Of a stretch of DNA of 64,000 nt, positions 35,340 to 47,300 are shown one piece after another. Source of the DNA: Nissolia schottii. Taxonomy: Eukaryota > Streptophyta > Magnoliopsida > Fabales > Fabaceae. The stretch lies in the NCBI GenBank assembly GCA_003254905.1, contig QANU01025286.1, positions 1-64,000 on the forward strand, written 5' to 3'. A program made the translations under genes and the position numbers. How positions within the stretch are numbered: position 1 is the stretch's first letter; each line of letters starts with the position of its first letter. The notes beneath the pieces were generated by a model. It saw only the letters and a list, made by a program, of their open reading frames with translations. It was not told the origin of the DNA and ran no database searches.

Positions 35340-37700
35340 AATTGGCATGCCCAGTAGAACCTTTTCTGTAAAGATTTAGTTCAAGAACTTTTGTCCTATT
35401 TGTTTATGCTCTTGCAGAGTGGTACTATATTATCACACATGTCTTTGTCCGCATAAATTAGCATGAGTGAAAGGGAAACTAATTTTGTCCACCCTTCTTT
35501 GCCTATGTCAACAGAGCCCGTGTTGACACAGGTTGGGATCAAGAAAGATAGATACATTCCACCAACACCAAACGCTAGCAACATGGCTAGTGGTTTGGTT
35601 CCCGGATATGGGTTACCCCCGAGGTATAATCCCCCATTATAAGTACCTCCATTAGTAACCCAACGGTCGGGGATGCAAATGTATCCATATCAATATCAAA
35701 ACCCATTATATACAGCAATGGTGGCAACTAGTTTGCCAAACGCAGCATATGGTGGATATATTGCACCTAACATGGAAACAATCCCAAGTATGCCATTTAG
35801 GCCCAAAAGAGGGCCTCTTTATCTGAAAATGTTGAGGATAATGTCCAATAACCCGCCCTTAAACACGATCGAGTTATTGGCTACTCAGAGGCAACATGCC
35901 TTAGAGAATTACCACGAGTTTGCCATTATGGTGGCTCACCAAATGGCTATGGTCATAAACCCTATGGTGCACGACAACATTCACAAAATAGAGTTGCTTA
36001 CGAGGCAAGTTAATAGAATGGCCTTGGCGAAGAACATTAATAAGCCTACGAGCTATTCTAGTCGAGTACAACCCATTGAAGAAGTTGCTCCCAATGAAGT
36101 CCGTATAGTAGGACAACAACATAACCCGATGAGATAGTCGAGAGGGTAAGGCAAAATAACCTAGGGGCAACAGAATATCACCCGAACGGTCGAACAGATT
36201 TTGAATCGGTTTGGCTTTAATATAGGGTATGCCAACCAACCATTTTTTGAGTCGGCCTTTCTTGAGTATGTGCACCAAGTAGAGATTCCTAGAGGTTGGA
36301 AAGCCCTCAAGGCGTTTACCAAGTTCTAGGGAGAGAGCGACAAGTCGGCTATCAAACACATAGCGAGGTATACCTCAGAGATTGGGGAGGTAGCCACCAA
36401 TGAGTGTTTAAAGATGAGATATTTTCCTTCATCCCTAACGAAAAACGCTTTTACTTGGTTTTCGAATTTCCTTCCTAATTCAATCCACACTTGGATTCAA
36501 TTAGAACAAAGTTTTCATGAACAATTTTTAGGGGTAAAGCAAAAGTCACATTGACCGACCTTTTTAGAGTAAGAAGAGGGATTAATGAGTCAATAGATGA
36601 CTATTTAGCTCGGTTTAGGACATTGAGAAGCTAATGTTTTACACCCGTCCCTAAATCTGAAATGGTCAAGATGGCTATTAGAGGGTTAGACTTGTGCCTT
36701 AGGGAACATTTAGTAAATCAACATGTAATCGACCTCATGACCTTGGCTGAAAACTTAGGCAAATAGAATTTTTAAGGTATGAGAGGGAAAGGGTCGAACG
36801 ATCTAAGGTCAAGAAACCCTTTAAGAAGGAAATCACTTGTATCGATAGTGAAACTATCAACCAAGAAGTTATAGAAAATGAACTAAAAGATAGGGAAGTA
36901 CTAGCTGCCGAGCTAAAGCTTGGATCGCTATGTATGCAACGCATTGCGACTCAATAAAGGAAAGGATAAAATGAATTCCATCCACTCCCCTAATAAAATA
37001 TATTCATTTGATATTACAAAATTCGATTAGATATTCGATATGTTATCTAAGGATGGCTTAATAATCCTTCCTGAAGGGGTAAAAATGCCCTCGACAGGAG
37101 AATTAAAGGGTCGCCGATTTTGCAAACACCATTTATCTTACACTTAATGGACTAACAATTGTGTTTGTTTCAGGGACATTATACAAAAAGGAATCAACGA
37201 AGGCAAATTAAAGTTCGGCGATAAGGCAAAGATGATGGTAGATAACAACCATTTTGAGATGAACTCTGTCTTTCTCAAAGTGGCGACCCTGCCAATAAAC
37301 GTGATCGAAATTAGTGATCACGAAATTATTGAGGACAACTACGAAGAAGACAGAAAGCTTAGCCAATTTAAGGAAGAAGAGAAACTTATATACCCTCAAG
37401 CAGGAGAGGGATTGGTTGACTTTCTACTGAGGCAGAAGGAAGAAGAGGTCGACGTGGCACTATGCCCCCAATGAAGTGTTGTATTCTCAAGGATTATTGT
37501 TGAAGAATGTGAGAAGAGTTAAAGAGTGGATATAAAGCTGAAAATTTTGGTGGAAGCCAAACCTATGTGCCATGAGTTCCACCGGACCACCCAGAAAATG
37601 AAGAATGTAGTGGTAGTCGACGGAGTGTCGGAAGGGACGATTTATAGGACGAGGGTCCCCCTGCTCGGATGGTTAACAACACCTGGGTAAAGAATTCCAG
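35340..37700 (+). pseudogene. Ty3/gypsy gag remnant
   Basis: After a primer-binding-site-like TTGGCATGCCCAGTAG, the plus strand reads a broken gag. 35460-36137 gives a Pro/Tyr/Asn-rich N-terminal region (154-codon ORF at 35673). 36140-36740 gives the retrotransposon gag core (KHIARYTSEIGEVA, YFPSSLTKNAFTWF, SIHTWIQLEQSFHEQF) with stops. 37080-37520 gives ELKGRRFCKHH..NNCVCFRDIIQKGI, a zinc-knuckle-like segment, then GKLKFGDKAKMMVD. Protease, reverse transcriptase and integrase are absent. The gag style fits a Tat/Ogre-like lineage; I am moderately sure. Confidence 0.75.
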
Positions 37701-37739
37701 GGCACCCGCACCTTACTCTGGTAGAGGGAGGTAGAACAA

Positions 37740-38435
37740 ATGAAACCAGAATGGGAGTTTAGTATGAAATGACACTTAGAGATCTCCTGGGTAGCCTGGA
37801 TCATAACTGAGTAAAGAAACATTAGTAGGGCTAAGGATTCCCATTGAGAACACAATGTTCTCACCCCCACTGTTTTACGATTCTAGGCGAGTACGACCAG
37901 TACACCTGAGAGGACGAGGCATCATAGGACGACTTGAATTCTTGAAGCCGGATAATCACTGAGAAGAAGCAGGAGCATCCCTTTTCATACACGCATGACA
38001 GCGATTATTGTTTTGTATTTTGTAACAGTTAAATGGTCTAGATCGGCCATTAACGATTATGTGCATTATGTGCAATTATGTATTATTACTCAAATGTGTA
38101 ATTGTGTTATGGATTAGGTGATTGTACATACATACATACATACATACATACATACAAACATACATACATACATATCATGAAATATTCTGTATGAATATCC
38201 AATAGATTAGTTATCGCGTAAGTCCGTTGGGATATATACCCATATGCTTTCTTGATCACGCATAACTCATAATTTAGAAAGAAAATGAATAATGTTTCAA
38301 AACGGTTCATATTTTCGAGTAAGAAATATTTGTAAAGCTAAAAATAGGGGGCTATAAGTAACCCAATCAAAGCAGATAACAACCCTGTGAGCATTGCTTA
38401 AGGTTATAGCATGGGCAGTTAGCAGGGGTGTTACA
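37740..38435 (+). mobile_element. 5'-truncated giant LTR, 3' end (copy E)
   Basis: The fragment begins near GGAGTTTAGTATGAAATGACACTTAG, has the conserved block CACAATGTTCTCACCCCCACTG near 37851-37871, a (CATA)n run at 38125-38174, and ends AGCAGGGGTGTTACA at 38435. It is homologous to the last 0.7-1 kb of copies A, B and H. Confidence 0.75.
38125..38174. repeat. (CATA)n microsatellite
   Basis: About twelve CATA units with one CAAA variant, inside LTR fragment E; copy-number variation is likely. Confidence 0.85.
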
Positions 38436-38442
38436 AAAGACA

Positions 38443-39245
38443 TGTATGCAAAAGATGACACCTTTGGTGAAATTTATGCATCATGTGAAAAAGCTGCTCA
38501 TAATGAATATTATAGGCATAATGGTTACTTGTTTAAGGGAAATAAATTGTGTGCCTAAGTGTTCAATGAGGGATGTGTTCAATGAGGGATTTACTTGTGA
38601 GGGAATCGCATGAAGGAGGTCTCATGGGGCATTTTGGGGTTAAGAAGACTTTAGAGGCCTTACAAGAAAATTTCTTTTGGCCTCACATAAAACGTGATGT
38701 AAATAAACTTTGTGAGCATTCTATTGTTTGTAAGAAAAATCAAAAGCAATGCCACATGGTTTATATCTTTACCTGTTCCTAACCATCCTTAGATTGATTT
38801 GTCTATGGATGTTGTTTTGGGTTTACCTAGAACAAAGAATGACAAGGATTGTATTTTTGTTGTTGTTGACCGATTTTCCAAAATGGCGCATTTAATTCCT
38901 TGTAAAAAGGTTGATGATGCATGTCATGTGGTTGATTTGTTTTTCAGGGAAATTGTGAGACTCCATGGTTTACCAAGGAGTATTGTGAGTGATAGGGGGA
39001 CTCTAAGTTCGTAAGTCACTTTTGGAGGACATTATGGGGTAAGCTTGGTACTAAATTATTATTTTCTACTACTTGTCATCCCCAAATTGCTGGGCAGATC
39101 GAAGCGGTAAATAGAACTTTAGGTACTTTGCTTATGATTGTCCTAAGACAAAACCTTTAGTCTTGGGAATTGAGTTTGCCTCATGTTGAATTTGCTCATA
39201 ATAGAACAATCCACAGTACAACTAATTGTTCACCATTGCTATGCC
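38443..39245 (+). pseudogene. Chromovirus integrase remnant, copy 1
   Basis: Plus-strand reading gives the Ty3/gypsy integrase zinc-binding and core region. GYLFKGNKLCVPKCSMRD leads to HEGGLMGHFGVKKTLEALQ, FFWPHIKRDVNKLCEH and CIVCKK, then [44 protein letters not shown] and [22 protein letters not shown]. Frameshifts and stops break it. The style matches the Reina-type chromoviruses. Reverse transcriptase and LTRs are absent. Confidence 0.85.
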
Positions 39246-39811
39246 TCGGGGGATTAGGTCGTTAGTGGAAAAAACGACGTTGCTTGGCGCATTGCAAAAC
39301 AACGTCATCTTCAAGGTCTCGTGTTTGAGTAGAACAGAGAAGAGAGTGGGAGATAGTAATGACTAGGACGAAATGAAGAGTCAACCACCACGTAATAAGC
39401 CGTTAGGGTGATTGTTACCAGAGGGATTGATGAATCTAACGTTAAGAGAGTTCAACGACCAATTAATCACTTTTTAAAATTTAAGGGCTAAGTAATATAT
39501 CAGCATAAAATCTAAAATCCAAGACTAAATAGAACATTTACCATTTCTTAAAAACATGAGAAGATTTCGCCATCGATGCGCCACCAAGAACCTGAAACAC
39601 TAGTCGGAGCATGTAGTCAAGATAGAAGGTGGAAAGAGACACGAGATAATGGAATGAAATGTTGCACCTGCAGCAGCACAGTCGGTTCATCCTCTGCTCC
39701 CAACACAACCACAATCTTCGCCTTCCTCTTCTTCCCCTTCATAAACTCCCACCCCACAGCCACAAGAGGCCGTTCAGACTGAACTCCGTCCACTGTGGGC
39801 CCCATCAGGAA
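39246..39811 (+). other. Upstream region of the broken DCD exon copy
   Basis: Copy of 40816-41375: sequence between the integrase remnant and the first DCD exon, including TATA-poor presumptive promoter and 5' leader (CTTCCCCTTCATAAACTCCC). Differences from the second copy are few after about 39540 and more frequent before. Confidence 0.5.
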
Positions 39812-39862
39812 ATGGCGTCACCATCAGCATCAGCATCGGCCTTCGACTTCCTCACCAAGAAT
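39812..39862 (+). pseudogene. Truncated copy of DCD exon 1
   Basis: ATG at 39812 opens [17 protein letters not shown], the same as the true exon 1 except Pro for Ala at residue 4. It is cut by the N at 39863, after which unrelated sequence (like 34090-34290) follows. It cannot be spliced into a protein here. It is either an assembly duplicate or a real tandem duplication with a gap. Confidence 0.8.
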
Positions 39863-40056
39863 NTGATTTTTTTGTGGCATTACGTTAGTGAAGCAAGATA
39901 ATTTAATATAAAACGATAGAATGAATATCTTAATTTTCATTATAGAAAAAGGGGGAAATAATGTTGACAAAACCCTAAACTTCAATTCAGTTGTAAGTAG
40001 GTACCTCAAATTTCTAAATCTTTTAATTTAATTCTTAAATTTTTATTCATTTAAAA

Positions 40057-40815
40057 TTTATGCATCATGTGAAAAAGCGGCTCATAATGAATATTATAGG
40101 CATAACGGTTACTTGTTTAAGGGAAATAAATTGTGTGTGCCTAAGTGTTCAATGAGGGATTTACTTGTGAGGGAATCGCATGAAGGAGGTCTCGGGGGGC
40201 ATTTTGGGGTTAAGAAGACTTTAAAGGCCTTACAAGAAAATTTCTTTTGGCCTCACATAAAAATGTGATGTAAATAAACTTTGTGAGCATTGTATTGTTT
40301 GTAAGAAAGTTAAATCAAAAGTAATGCCACATGGTTTATATCTTTACCGGTTCCTAACCATCCTTAGATTGATTTGTCTATGGATGTTGTTTTTGGTTTA
40401 CCTAGAACAAATGATGACCAGGATTCTATTTTTGCTGTTGTTGACCGATTTTCCAAAATGGCGCATTTAATTCCTTATAAAAAGGTTGATGAATGTCATG
40501 TGATTGATTTGTTTTTTAGGGAATTTGTGAGACTCCATGGTTTACATAGGAGTATTGTGAGTGATAGGGACTCTAAGTTTGTAAGTCACTTTTGGAGGAC
40601 ATTATGGGGTAAGCTTAGTACTAAATTGTTATTTTCTACTACTTGTCATCCCCAAACTGATGGGTAGACCGAAGCGGTAAATAGAACTTTAGGTACTTTG
40701 CTTAGGATTGTCCTAAGACAAAACCTTTAGTCTTGGGAATTGAGTTTGCCTCATGTTGAATTTGCTTATAATAGAACAATACATAGAATAACTAATTGTT
40801 CACCATTGCTATGCC
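40057..40815 (+). pseudogene. Chromovirus integrase remnant, copy 2
   Basis: A second copy of 38460-39245, about 93-95 percent alike by eye. It has [54 protein letters not shown] and [10 protein letters not shown] in a 97-codon open stretch at 40374-40667. A stop (TAG) follows DG. Differences such as NDDQ against NDKD show the copies have diverged or are different alleles. Confidence 0.85.
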
Positions 40816-41375
40816 TTGGGGGTTTAGGTCGTCAGTGGAAAAACTGTCTGGCGCGTTGCAAAACAACGTAATTTTCAGGGTCTCGTGTGTGAGTAGAACA
40901 GAGAAGAGAGTTGGAGATAGTAATGACTAGGACGAAATGACGAGTAAACCACCACGTAATAAGGCGTTAGGGTGATTGTTAACAGAGGGATTAACGAATC
41001 CAACGTCAACAAAGTTTAACGACCAATTAATCACTTTTTAAAATTTAAGTACCAGGTAATATATCAACATAAAATCTAAAATCTAAGACTAAATAGAACA
41101 TTTACCATTCTTAAAAAACATGAGAAGATTTCGCCATCGATGCGCCACCAAGAACCTGAAACACTAGTCGGAGCATGTAGTCAAGATAGAAGGTGGAAAG
41201 AGACACGAGATGATGGAATGAAATGTTGCACCTGCAGCAGCACAGTCGGTTCATCCTCTGCTCCCAACACAACCACAATCTTCGCCTTCCTCTTCTTCCC
41301 CTTCATAAACTCCCACCCCACAGCCACAAGAGGCCGTTCAGACTGAACTCCGTCCACTGTGGGCCCCATCAGGAA
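40816..41375 (+). promoter_or_regulatory. Presumptive DCD promoter and 5' leader
   Basis: About 560 bp between the integrase remnant and the DCD start codon. CTTCATAAACTCCC at about 41300-41314 is the only TATA-like site near the leader. The gene seems to take its proximal promoter from the edge of a retrotransposon remnant. Confidence 0.35.
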
Positions 41376-44300
41376 ATGGCGTCAGCATCAGCATCAGCAT
41401 CGGCCTTCGACTTCCTCACCAAGAATCCTTACACGCCTCCTCCCTGGGCGTCCCACCTCCGCCCTTTACCCTCTCATGTCTTCTCTCTCGCTCATGTACG
41501 AAAATCATGCAACCAATTTTAACCTTTTTATTTTTTTTTATTTTTCTCCAAATGAAATTTCGTCTAGTAATCACGCTCACCGATTACTTCATTGTTTTTT
41601 TTTTTGGTTTTTTTTTTTTATCAGCTTCCCACTCCAATTCACAGATGGAACCTTCCGAATTTGCCACCAAATACGGAGCTGTGGCTCAAGGTTAAAAATG
41701 TTACCATTCCCCCTCCCCCCTCTCTGTCTATCCTCATACGTGTGTTCTTGCATTAGCTATGGCGAATCTTGTCTGAGTTTGTTTCAATTTTATTAGAATA
41801 TACAGTTGAAGTAATTGATGATTGTAATAGTTAGTTAGGATATGGAAAACTGAAACGGAAAAGAGAGAGAGATTTTGCTGCAAAGAGAGAGGAAGAATAC
41901 GGAGAGATAACGTTTTTGATTTTGCTTTTGTGTTTTTTTTTTGAGAAAATAAAAGAAAAACTAAAGGAAACAGTGTTTGGGAAGCAAGAAAATGAAGGAA
42001 AACGGAAAAGAAAAAATGAGTTGCGGAAGCTTCAAGGTGGATGCCATGGCTCTGATACCATGTTGAAATCCATGGTACCAAGAGAGAAAAGAGAGAATAG
42101 AAACTGAATGAAATTGATAGAATGAAGAATTGGATGAATTACAAGTGATGCAACCTATATATAGGCTATTGATAACCACTAACAACCACTAACCATAAGC
42201 TAATTAGTTAAACCATTAGCTAATCCTAACTAACTATTACAATTATCAATTACTTCAACTATATATTCTAATAAATTTGCAAAATTTAACGTGATTCTTA
42301 TAATCCGTATACTTTCATGGCCTTGCTTTTACTTTTACAGTTTCTGATAACTTGTTTGCCATGCATACATTCATAGCGAGACGACCTTTCCGGAATGCAA
42401 CTGAGTGGAAACAAGGTGAGGAAATTGGAGTTCTTGATGGCAGACGCAGTAGCGCAAGGCGCAGACTGCATCATTACAATTGGAGGCATTCAGAGCAACC
42501 ATTGCCGTGCCACCGCTGTCGCTGCCAAGTATTTGAATCTTGATTGTTATCTTATACTCCGCACTTCTAAGGTAACTGCTATGCATCTCAACAGAAAAAA
42601 CTTTAGGGCTTGCTGATTCATGAGTGACGGTATGTGTGGCTTTTGAGGTAGTGGAAGAAAGTGTGAGAGAGTGTGTTTAGCATGATGATGCGTAGCAATT
42701 GAACTCTTTAAGAAAAGGGCACTTTATTTTTATTTTGTTTGCTATCTTTGTCATTCTGTAATGAAAGCGGCAAAAACAATGCCCTTTTCTGTTAAAAGTT
42801 AATATTGTAAAGGGGGAATGGAGACAGAAAAAGATTTTCTGAAACAAAACAGACCCAGATTTTTAAGTGTTGTTGGATCATGGATGTCTTTATGTATTGT
42901 CAGATCCTTGTTGACCAAGATCCAGGATTCGTAGGCAATCTACTCGTTGAGCGTTTGGTAGGAGCTCACGTTGAACTTATATCCAAAGAAGAATATGCAA
43001 AAATTGGAAGTGTGGTGAGGACACTCTTTTAGTTTCAGTTTCATTCTTAGTTGTAGTACCAATTCATTCATAAGATACATAACGCAAGGCATATTTCACT
43101 GGTTTCCTTTTTGACATATTTTAACGCACTCAAGTTGCAATTTGTGGTTGACACTGATATTATATTCTTTAATTTTGAAGCAACATAAACATCATGGTTA
43201 TGAGAGTGAGTTATAAAACTTGGAATACAACTTCCTTGAACCTAGAGACTATTGCTTTGAATCTAGTAATGTTTCCATTAAATTTTTGAGCAACCGTCTT
43301 TATTGGAATGATAATGATCTAGAAAATCTTTCTACATTATATTGCAGCACAATATACTTGGTGTTTGTGTTGTATCAGACTCTTTGTTTTTCATATTGTA
43401 TAATATTTGTAGAATTTATAGAATTCCTTTGCCAAAGCATTAGTATTTCTCTAATTCCTCATTTTTTTATGTACCTTATTTTAGAAGTATTGGTATCAGT
43501 TGCTGTGCTCATATGTTACACATTTCCAAAAGTTCTGGTTCAATTTAGTTGGATTTTTTCTTGTTGAAATATGCCTTGCTGTTCTCATTCTGGAAATTGG
43601 TGTTAGATTCATATGGCTTCCATTAATTAATGAGTAATAGGTTCATGCTCACTGGTTGATGTGATGAAGCCATATTTAAGAAACAACATCTTTGTTGTTG
43701 CCATTTGTTTTCTGAGTCGGGTAGGTTGATATATTTTGATTGTATATACTGCTAAGTAATATTTGTATTTTGTCTATTAACCATTTTTTCAGACACTTAC
43801 CAATGTCCTAAAAGAGAAGTTAATCAAGGAAGGGAGAAGGCCATATGTTATTCCCGTTGGGGGATCAAACTCTTTGGGAACATGGTGAGTGAGACTACAT
43901 CATTAAGGTCATTTTCTTTTTTACTTTTTACAATTTCCTTTCTCTCAATTTGTTGTGTTTTAATGTTTTAAAGTATTAACTATTTTCCTATGTTTTTTGT
44001 TTCAAATTACCGGTCCTTTTATTAAAAGAACATACTCTGTCAGTAGGGGGCCACAAGCCCGCAGTTAATGCAACCTTGTTTGCTTTGTCTGTCTATAATC
44101 TGAAATTTGACCATGTTTACTGTGTCGTAAATCAATTCAATGGAACAAAACCATTTGTTCATGATTTAATATGTCTGGTAAGCTATGAAATCTGCCTTCG
44201 GTAAAGCAATGCTTCATCAATTGTCGGTGCTATTTGGATTGAAGATCATGAAACTTATTGAAATAAAGTTATATCACTTTTCTGATTTATTATGCTAGTG

Positions 44301-47300
44301 AGTAATAAATGTAAGGAGGTTTATATTTTTCACTCAATGGATTAATTTTTATCACCTGTTTATTTTGCTGCTGTTGGTCATAGCAAAAAGTGATTGAATG
44401 ATTCTAAGTATAGTTGTGCAAGATATATAGGTAAGCTTTGTATTGTAGGCTGGATTCTCTCTTACTATGGTCTAAATCCTCTATATCCACTACACCCTAG
44501 GATGTTTGCTTTCTTAATAATTTTTGTTCTAAAAAGTATTTTCTGTGAAATTGGTGAGGGCCTAAAAGGATTTTTTTTTTTGAACTGCATTGTTTCCCGA
44601 TTCTTCTTTTAGATATTTTATTATCATTTATCATACCTTCTTATGATTTCACTATTCTGTTCAGGGGTTATATAGAGGCTGTTAGGGAAATTGAGCAGCA
44701 GATTCAAAGTGGGGCAAACAATGTCAAGTTTGATGATATTGTTGTAGCTTGTGGCAGGTTTCGGTCTACTTGATCAGTTTATCTTCTCCTTAGTTACTTA
44801 CCATATATATTTCTGTTGGAGGGATTCTCTTTTATTTTACTTTCTGGCATATTCTAGTATGCATAATTTAATCAGTTGAAAAGAAATCTCTCTCTTTCTC
44901 TTTCTTTAAAACTCTGGGTTTAATACAGTAAATCAAGATCTGGTGATGAATATTACATGTTATTGGTTTCATCTCTGGTAATGAGCTTAAGTTGTAAAAT
45001 GGTCATATTTTAATTCAGAGAGTACTATCAAAGACTATTATCCGTTAATTCTAGGTAATTATTTTTTCATCGATTTAACATCCGTCATATATAATTTTCA
45101 GTGGGGGCACAATTGCTGGTCTGTCATTGGGATCATCATTGAGTACATTGAAAGCAAGAGTATGCCTTCCATTTAGAAGACTTGCACAGTTCATGTTATT
45201 GCAAGCTTCATATATCATTTTTGTGCTCGCTGTAGGTGCATGCATTCTCTGTTTGTGATGACCCAGATTACTTCCACAGCTTTGTCCAAGGCTTGCTTGA
45301 TGGACTCAAAGCTGGTGTCAACTCGAGAGATATTGTCCACATAATAAACGTGAGTGTCTTGGCAAAATAGAACAGTTTCATTTTTGTGATTAGTGAGATC
45401 TATATGCATGCTATTTCTCAGTCTTGCTGCTGCTGGATCTCGCGCATTATTCAAATTCAAGTCCTCCTCAACTCTAATACATACTCATTTTTATGCAAAT
45501 CAATGATCGGAACTCTACAGGCCTAACATGCTTGTCGTGACACACATTTGTCATTTGGAATACTTGCTTGATCATCTACGTTCGCAATTAGGGGTGTACA
45601 ACGGGTCGCATAACCCACCCAACCCGTTGACTCGACTTGAAGCTGTTTCCGGTCGATCAAGTTGGATTGTTGAGCCAAAACCAAAGAACCCCAAGTGCTT
45701 GTAGGGTCGGTTGTTGGTTTGGAGTATTCTAAAACTGATTCATCTGACAAACCGACATAGGATATATATACACACACACGCGCGTGCGCGTACACACACA
45801 TATTCATTTTTAAAAAATTAGCTAACCTTAAAGACCCACCCACATAACCTCACACTCATTCTCAAATTCAGTCAGCACAATCTCTCCCCCCCTCCCACCC
45901 CATACACAACGATGCATTCTGCCATGCCACCATCCACCACCACATTCTGCCGTGCCACCAAGCCACTACCCACCACCTACATAGCTTCACTCACCTGGAG
46001 CTCACACGACGCCACCACCCACCACCCACCACAACACTCTGCCGCGCCACTAAGCCACCACCCACCACCTCATGGCCTCACACCATCGTGCCAGTTCAGC
46101 TCAACGCTCTCTCACCCTCACTCGACGCGCTCTCACACGACGCAACCACCCACCTCGCCACTGTTTTTTTAAATTAAAAATATAGCGTTTAGGGTTCAGG
46201 GTTTAGGGTTTAGGCCAATGCATTCTGCCATGCCACCACCCACCACCACATTCTGTCGTGCCACCAACTCACTTCCCACCACCTCCGCTGCTTCACTCAC
46301 CTGAACCCAATGCTGTCTCTTTCTCTCCTTCACTGGGGCTCACACGACGCCACCACCCATTACAACACTTTGCCATGCCACTGAGCCACCTCCCACCACC
46401 TCACGGCCTCACACCACCGTGCCAGTTTAGTTCAACGCTCTCTCTGTCTCACCTTCACTCAACGCTCTCTCACACGACGCCACCACCCACCTCGCCACTG
46501 TTTTTTTAAATTAAAAATATAGTTTCTTTTTATTACAAAGAATATATTTGTTTATAAGGCTCAAACACCCCCCATTAAAAAAGGCCAAAGCACAAAAAAA
46601 TGTCTAAAAGCTATCAAAATATGGCCAAAATTTTAAAAAAAGAAATCCTAATTACTCGTCAACTCGTTCAACAATATGACGAGCCAACTCTAGATAGGTC
46701 ACCCTATTCAAAACTACACAACTCAACTTGTTCGACTTCTTGTTGGGTTTGTCGGATGGGTAAGTTTATATGAAAATATGACTCGAATTGGTTGACGTAC
46801 ACCCCTATTCAAAATGTTGTTTGATTGATGGAGAAACTTGAACTGTTTTTGCAGGCCAAGGGTCTTGGCTATGCAATGAACACCTCTGAGGAGCTTAATT
46901 TTGTAAAAGAAGTTGCAGCAGCTACTGGTGTTGTTCTTGACCCAGTATACAGGTATTTATTTGTTCCACATATTGTATAATATCTTTGCTATGTTTGGAT
47001 CTATAAAAAGGAACGAAGAAGATTCTTTCTACATAACATTAATATTATTCTTAACAAAGTAAGTTTTCTCCTCATTTTTTTAGTAGAATTAACCCAACTA
47101 ATTAATTATTATTCTATTGCTGGAAAAACAATAGTCACTCGGTAAGTGGAACTGTGAAAGGCCATGTCATACTGTAAGAACTGGTATCCGGTTGAATAAG
47201 AAAACTGAAACAGCTGCTGATTTTATTAATTAAACAGGAATTCCAATGGGGAATTTCCTGGCAGAACATAAACTAGCCCAAGGGCTGCAAAAAAACAAAA

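Noticed and set aside
45912..46509. Pro/His/Thr-rich ORFs of 86 and 83 codons
   Set aside because: They follow the tandem CCACC-rich units of a hAT-like element in an intron; the composition explains the open frames.
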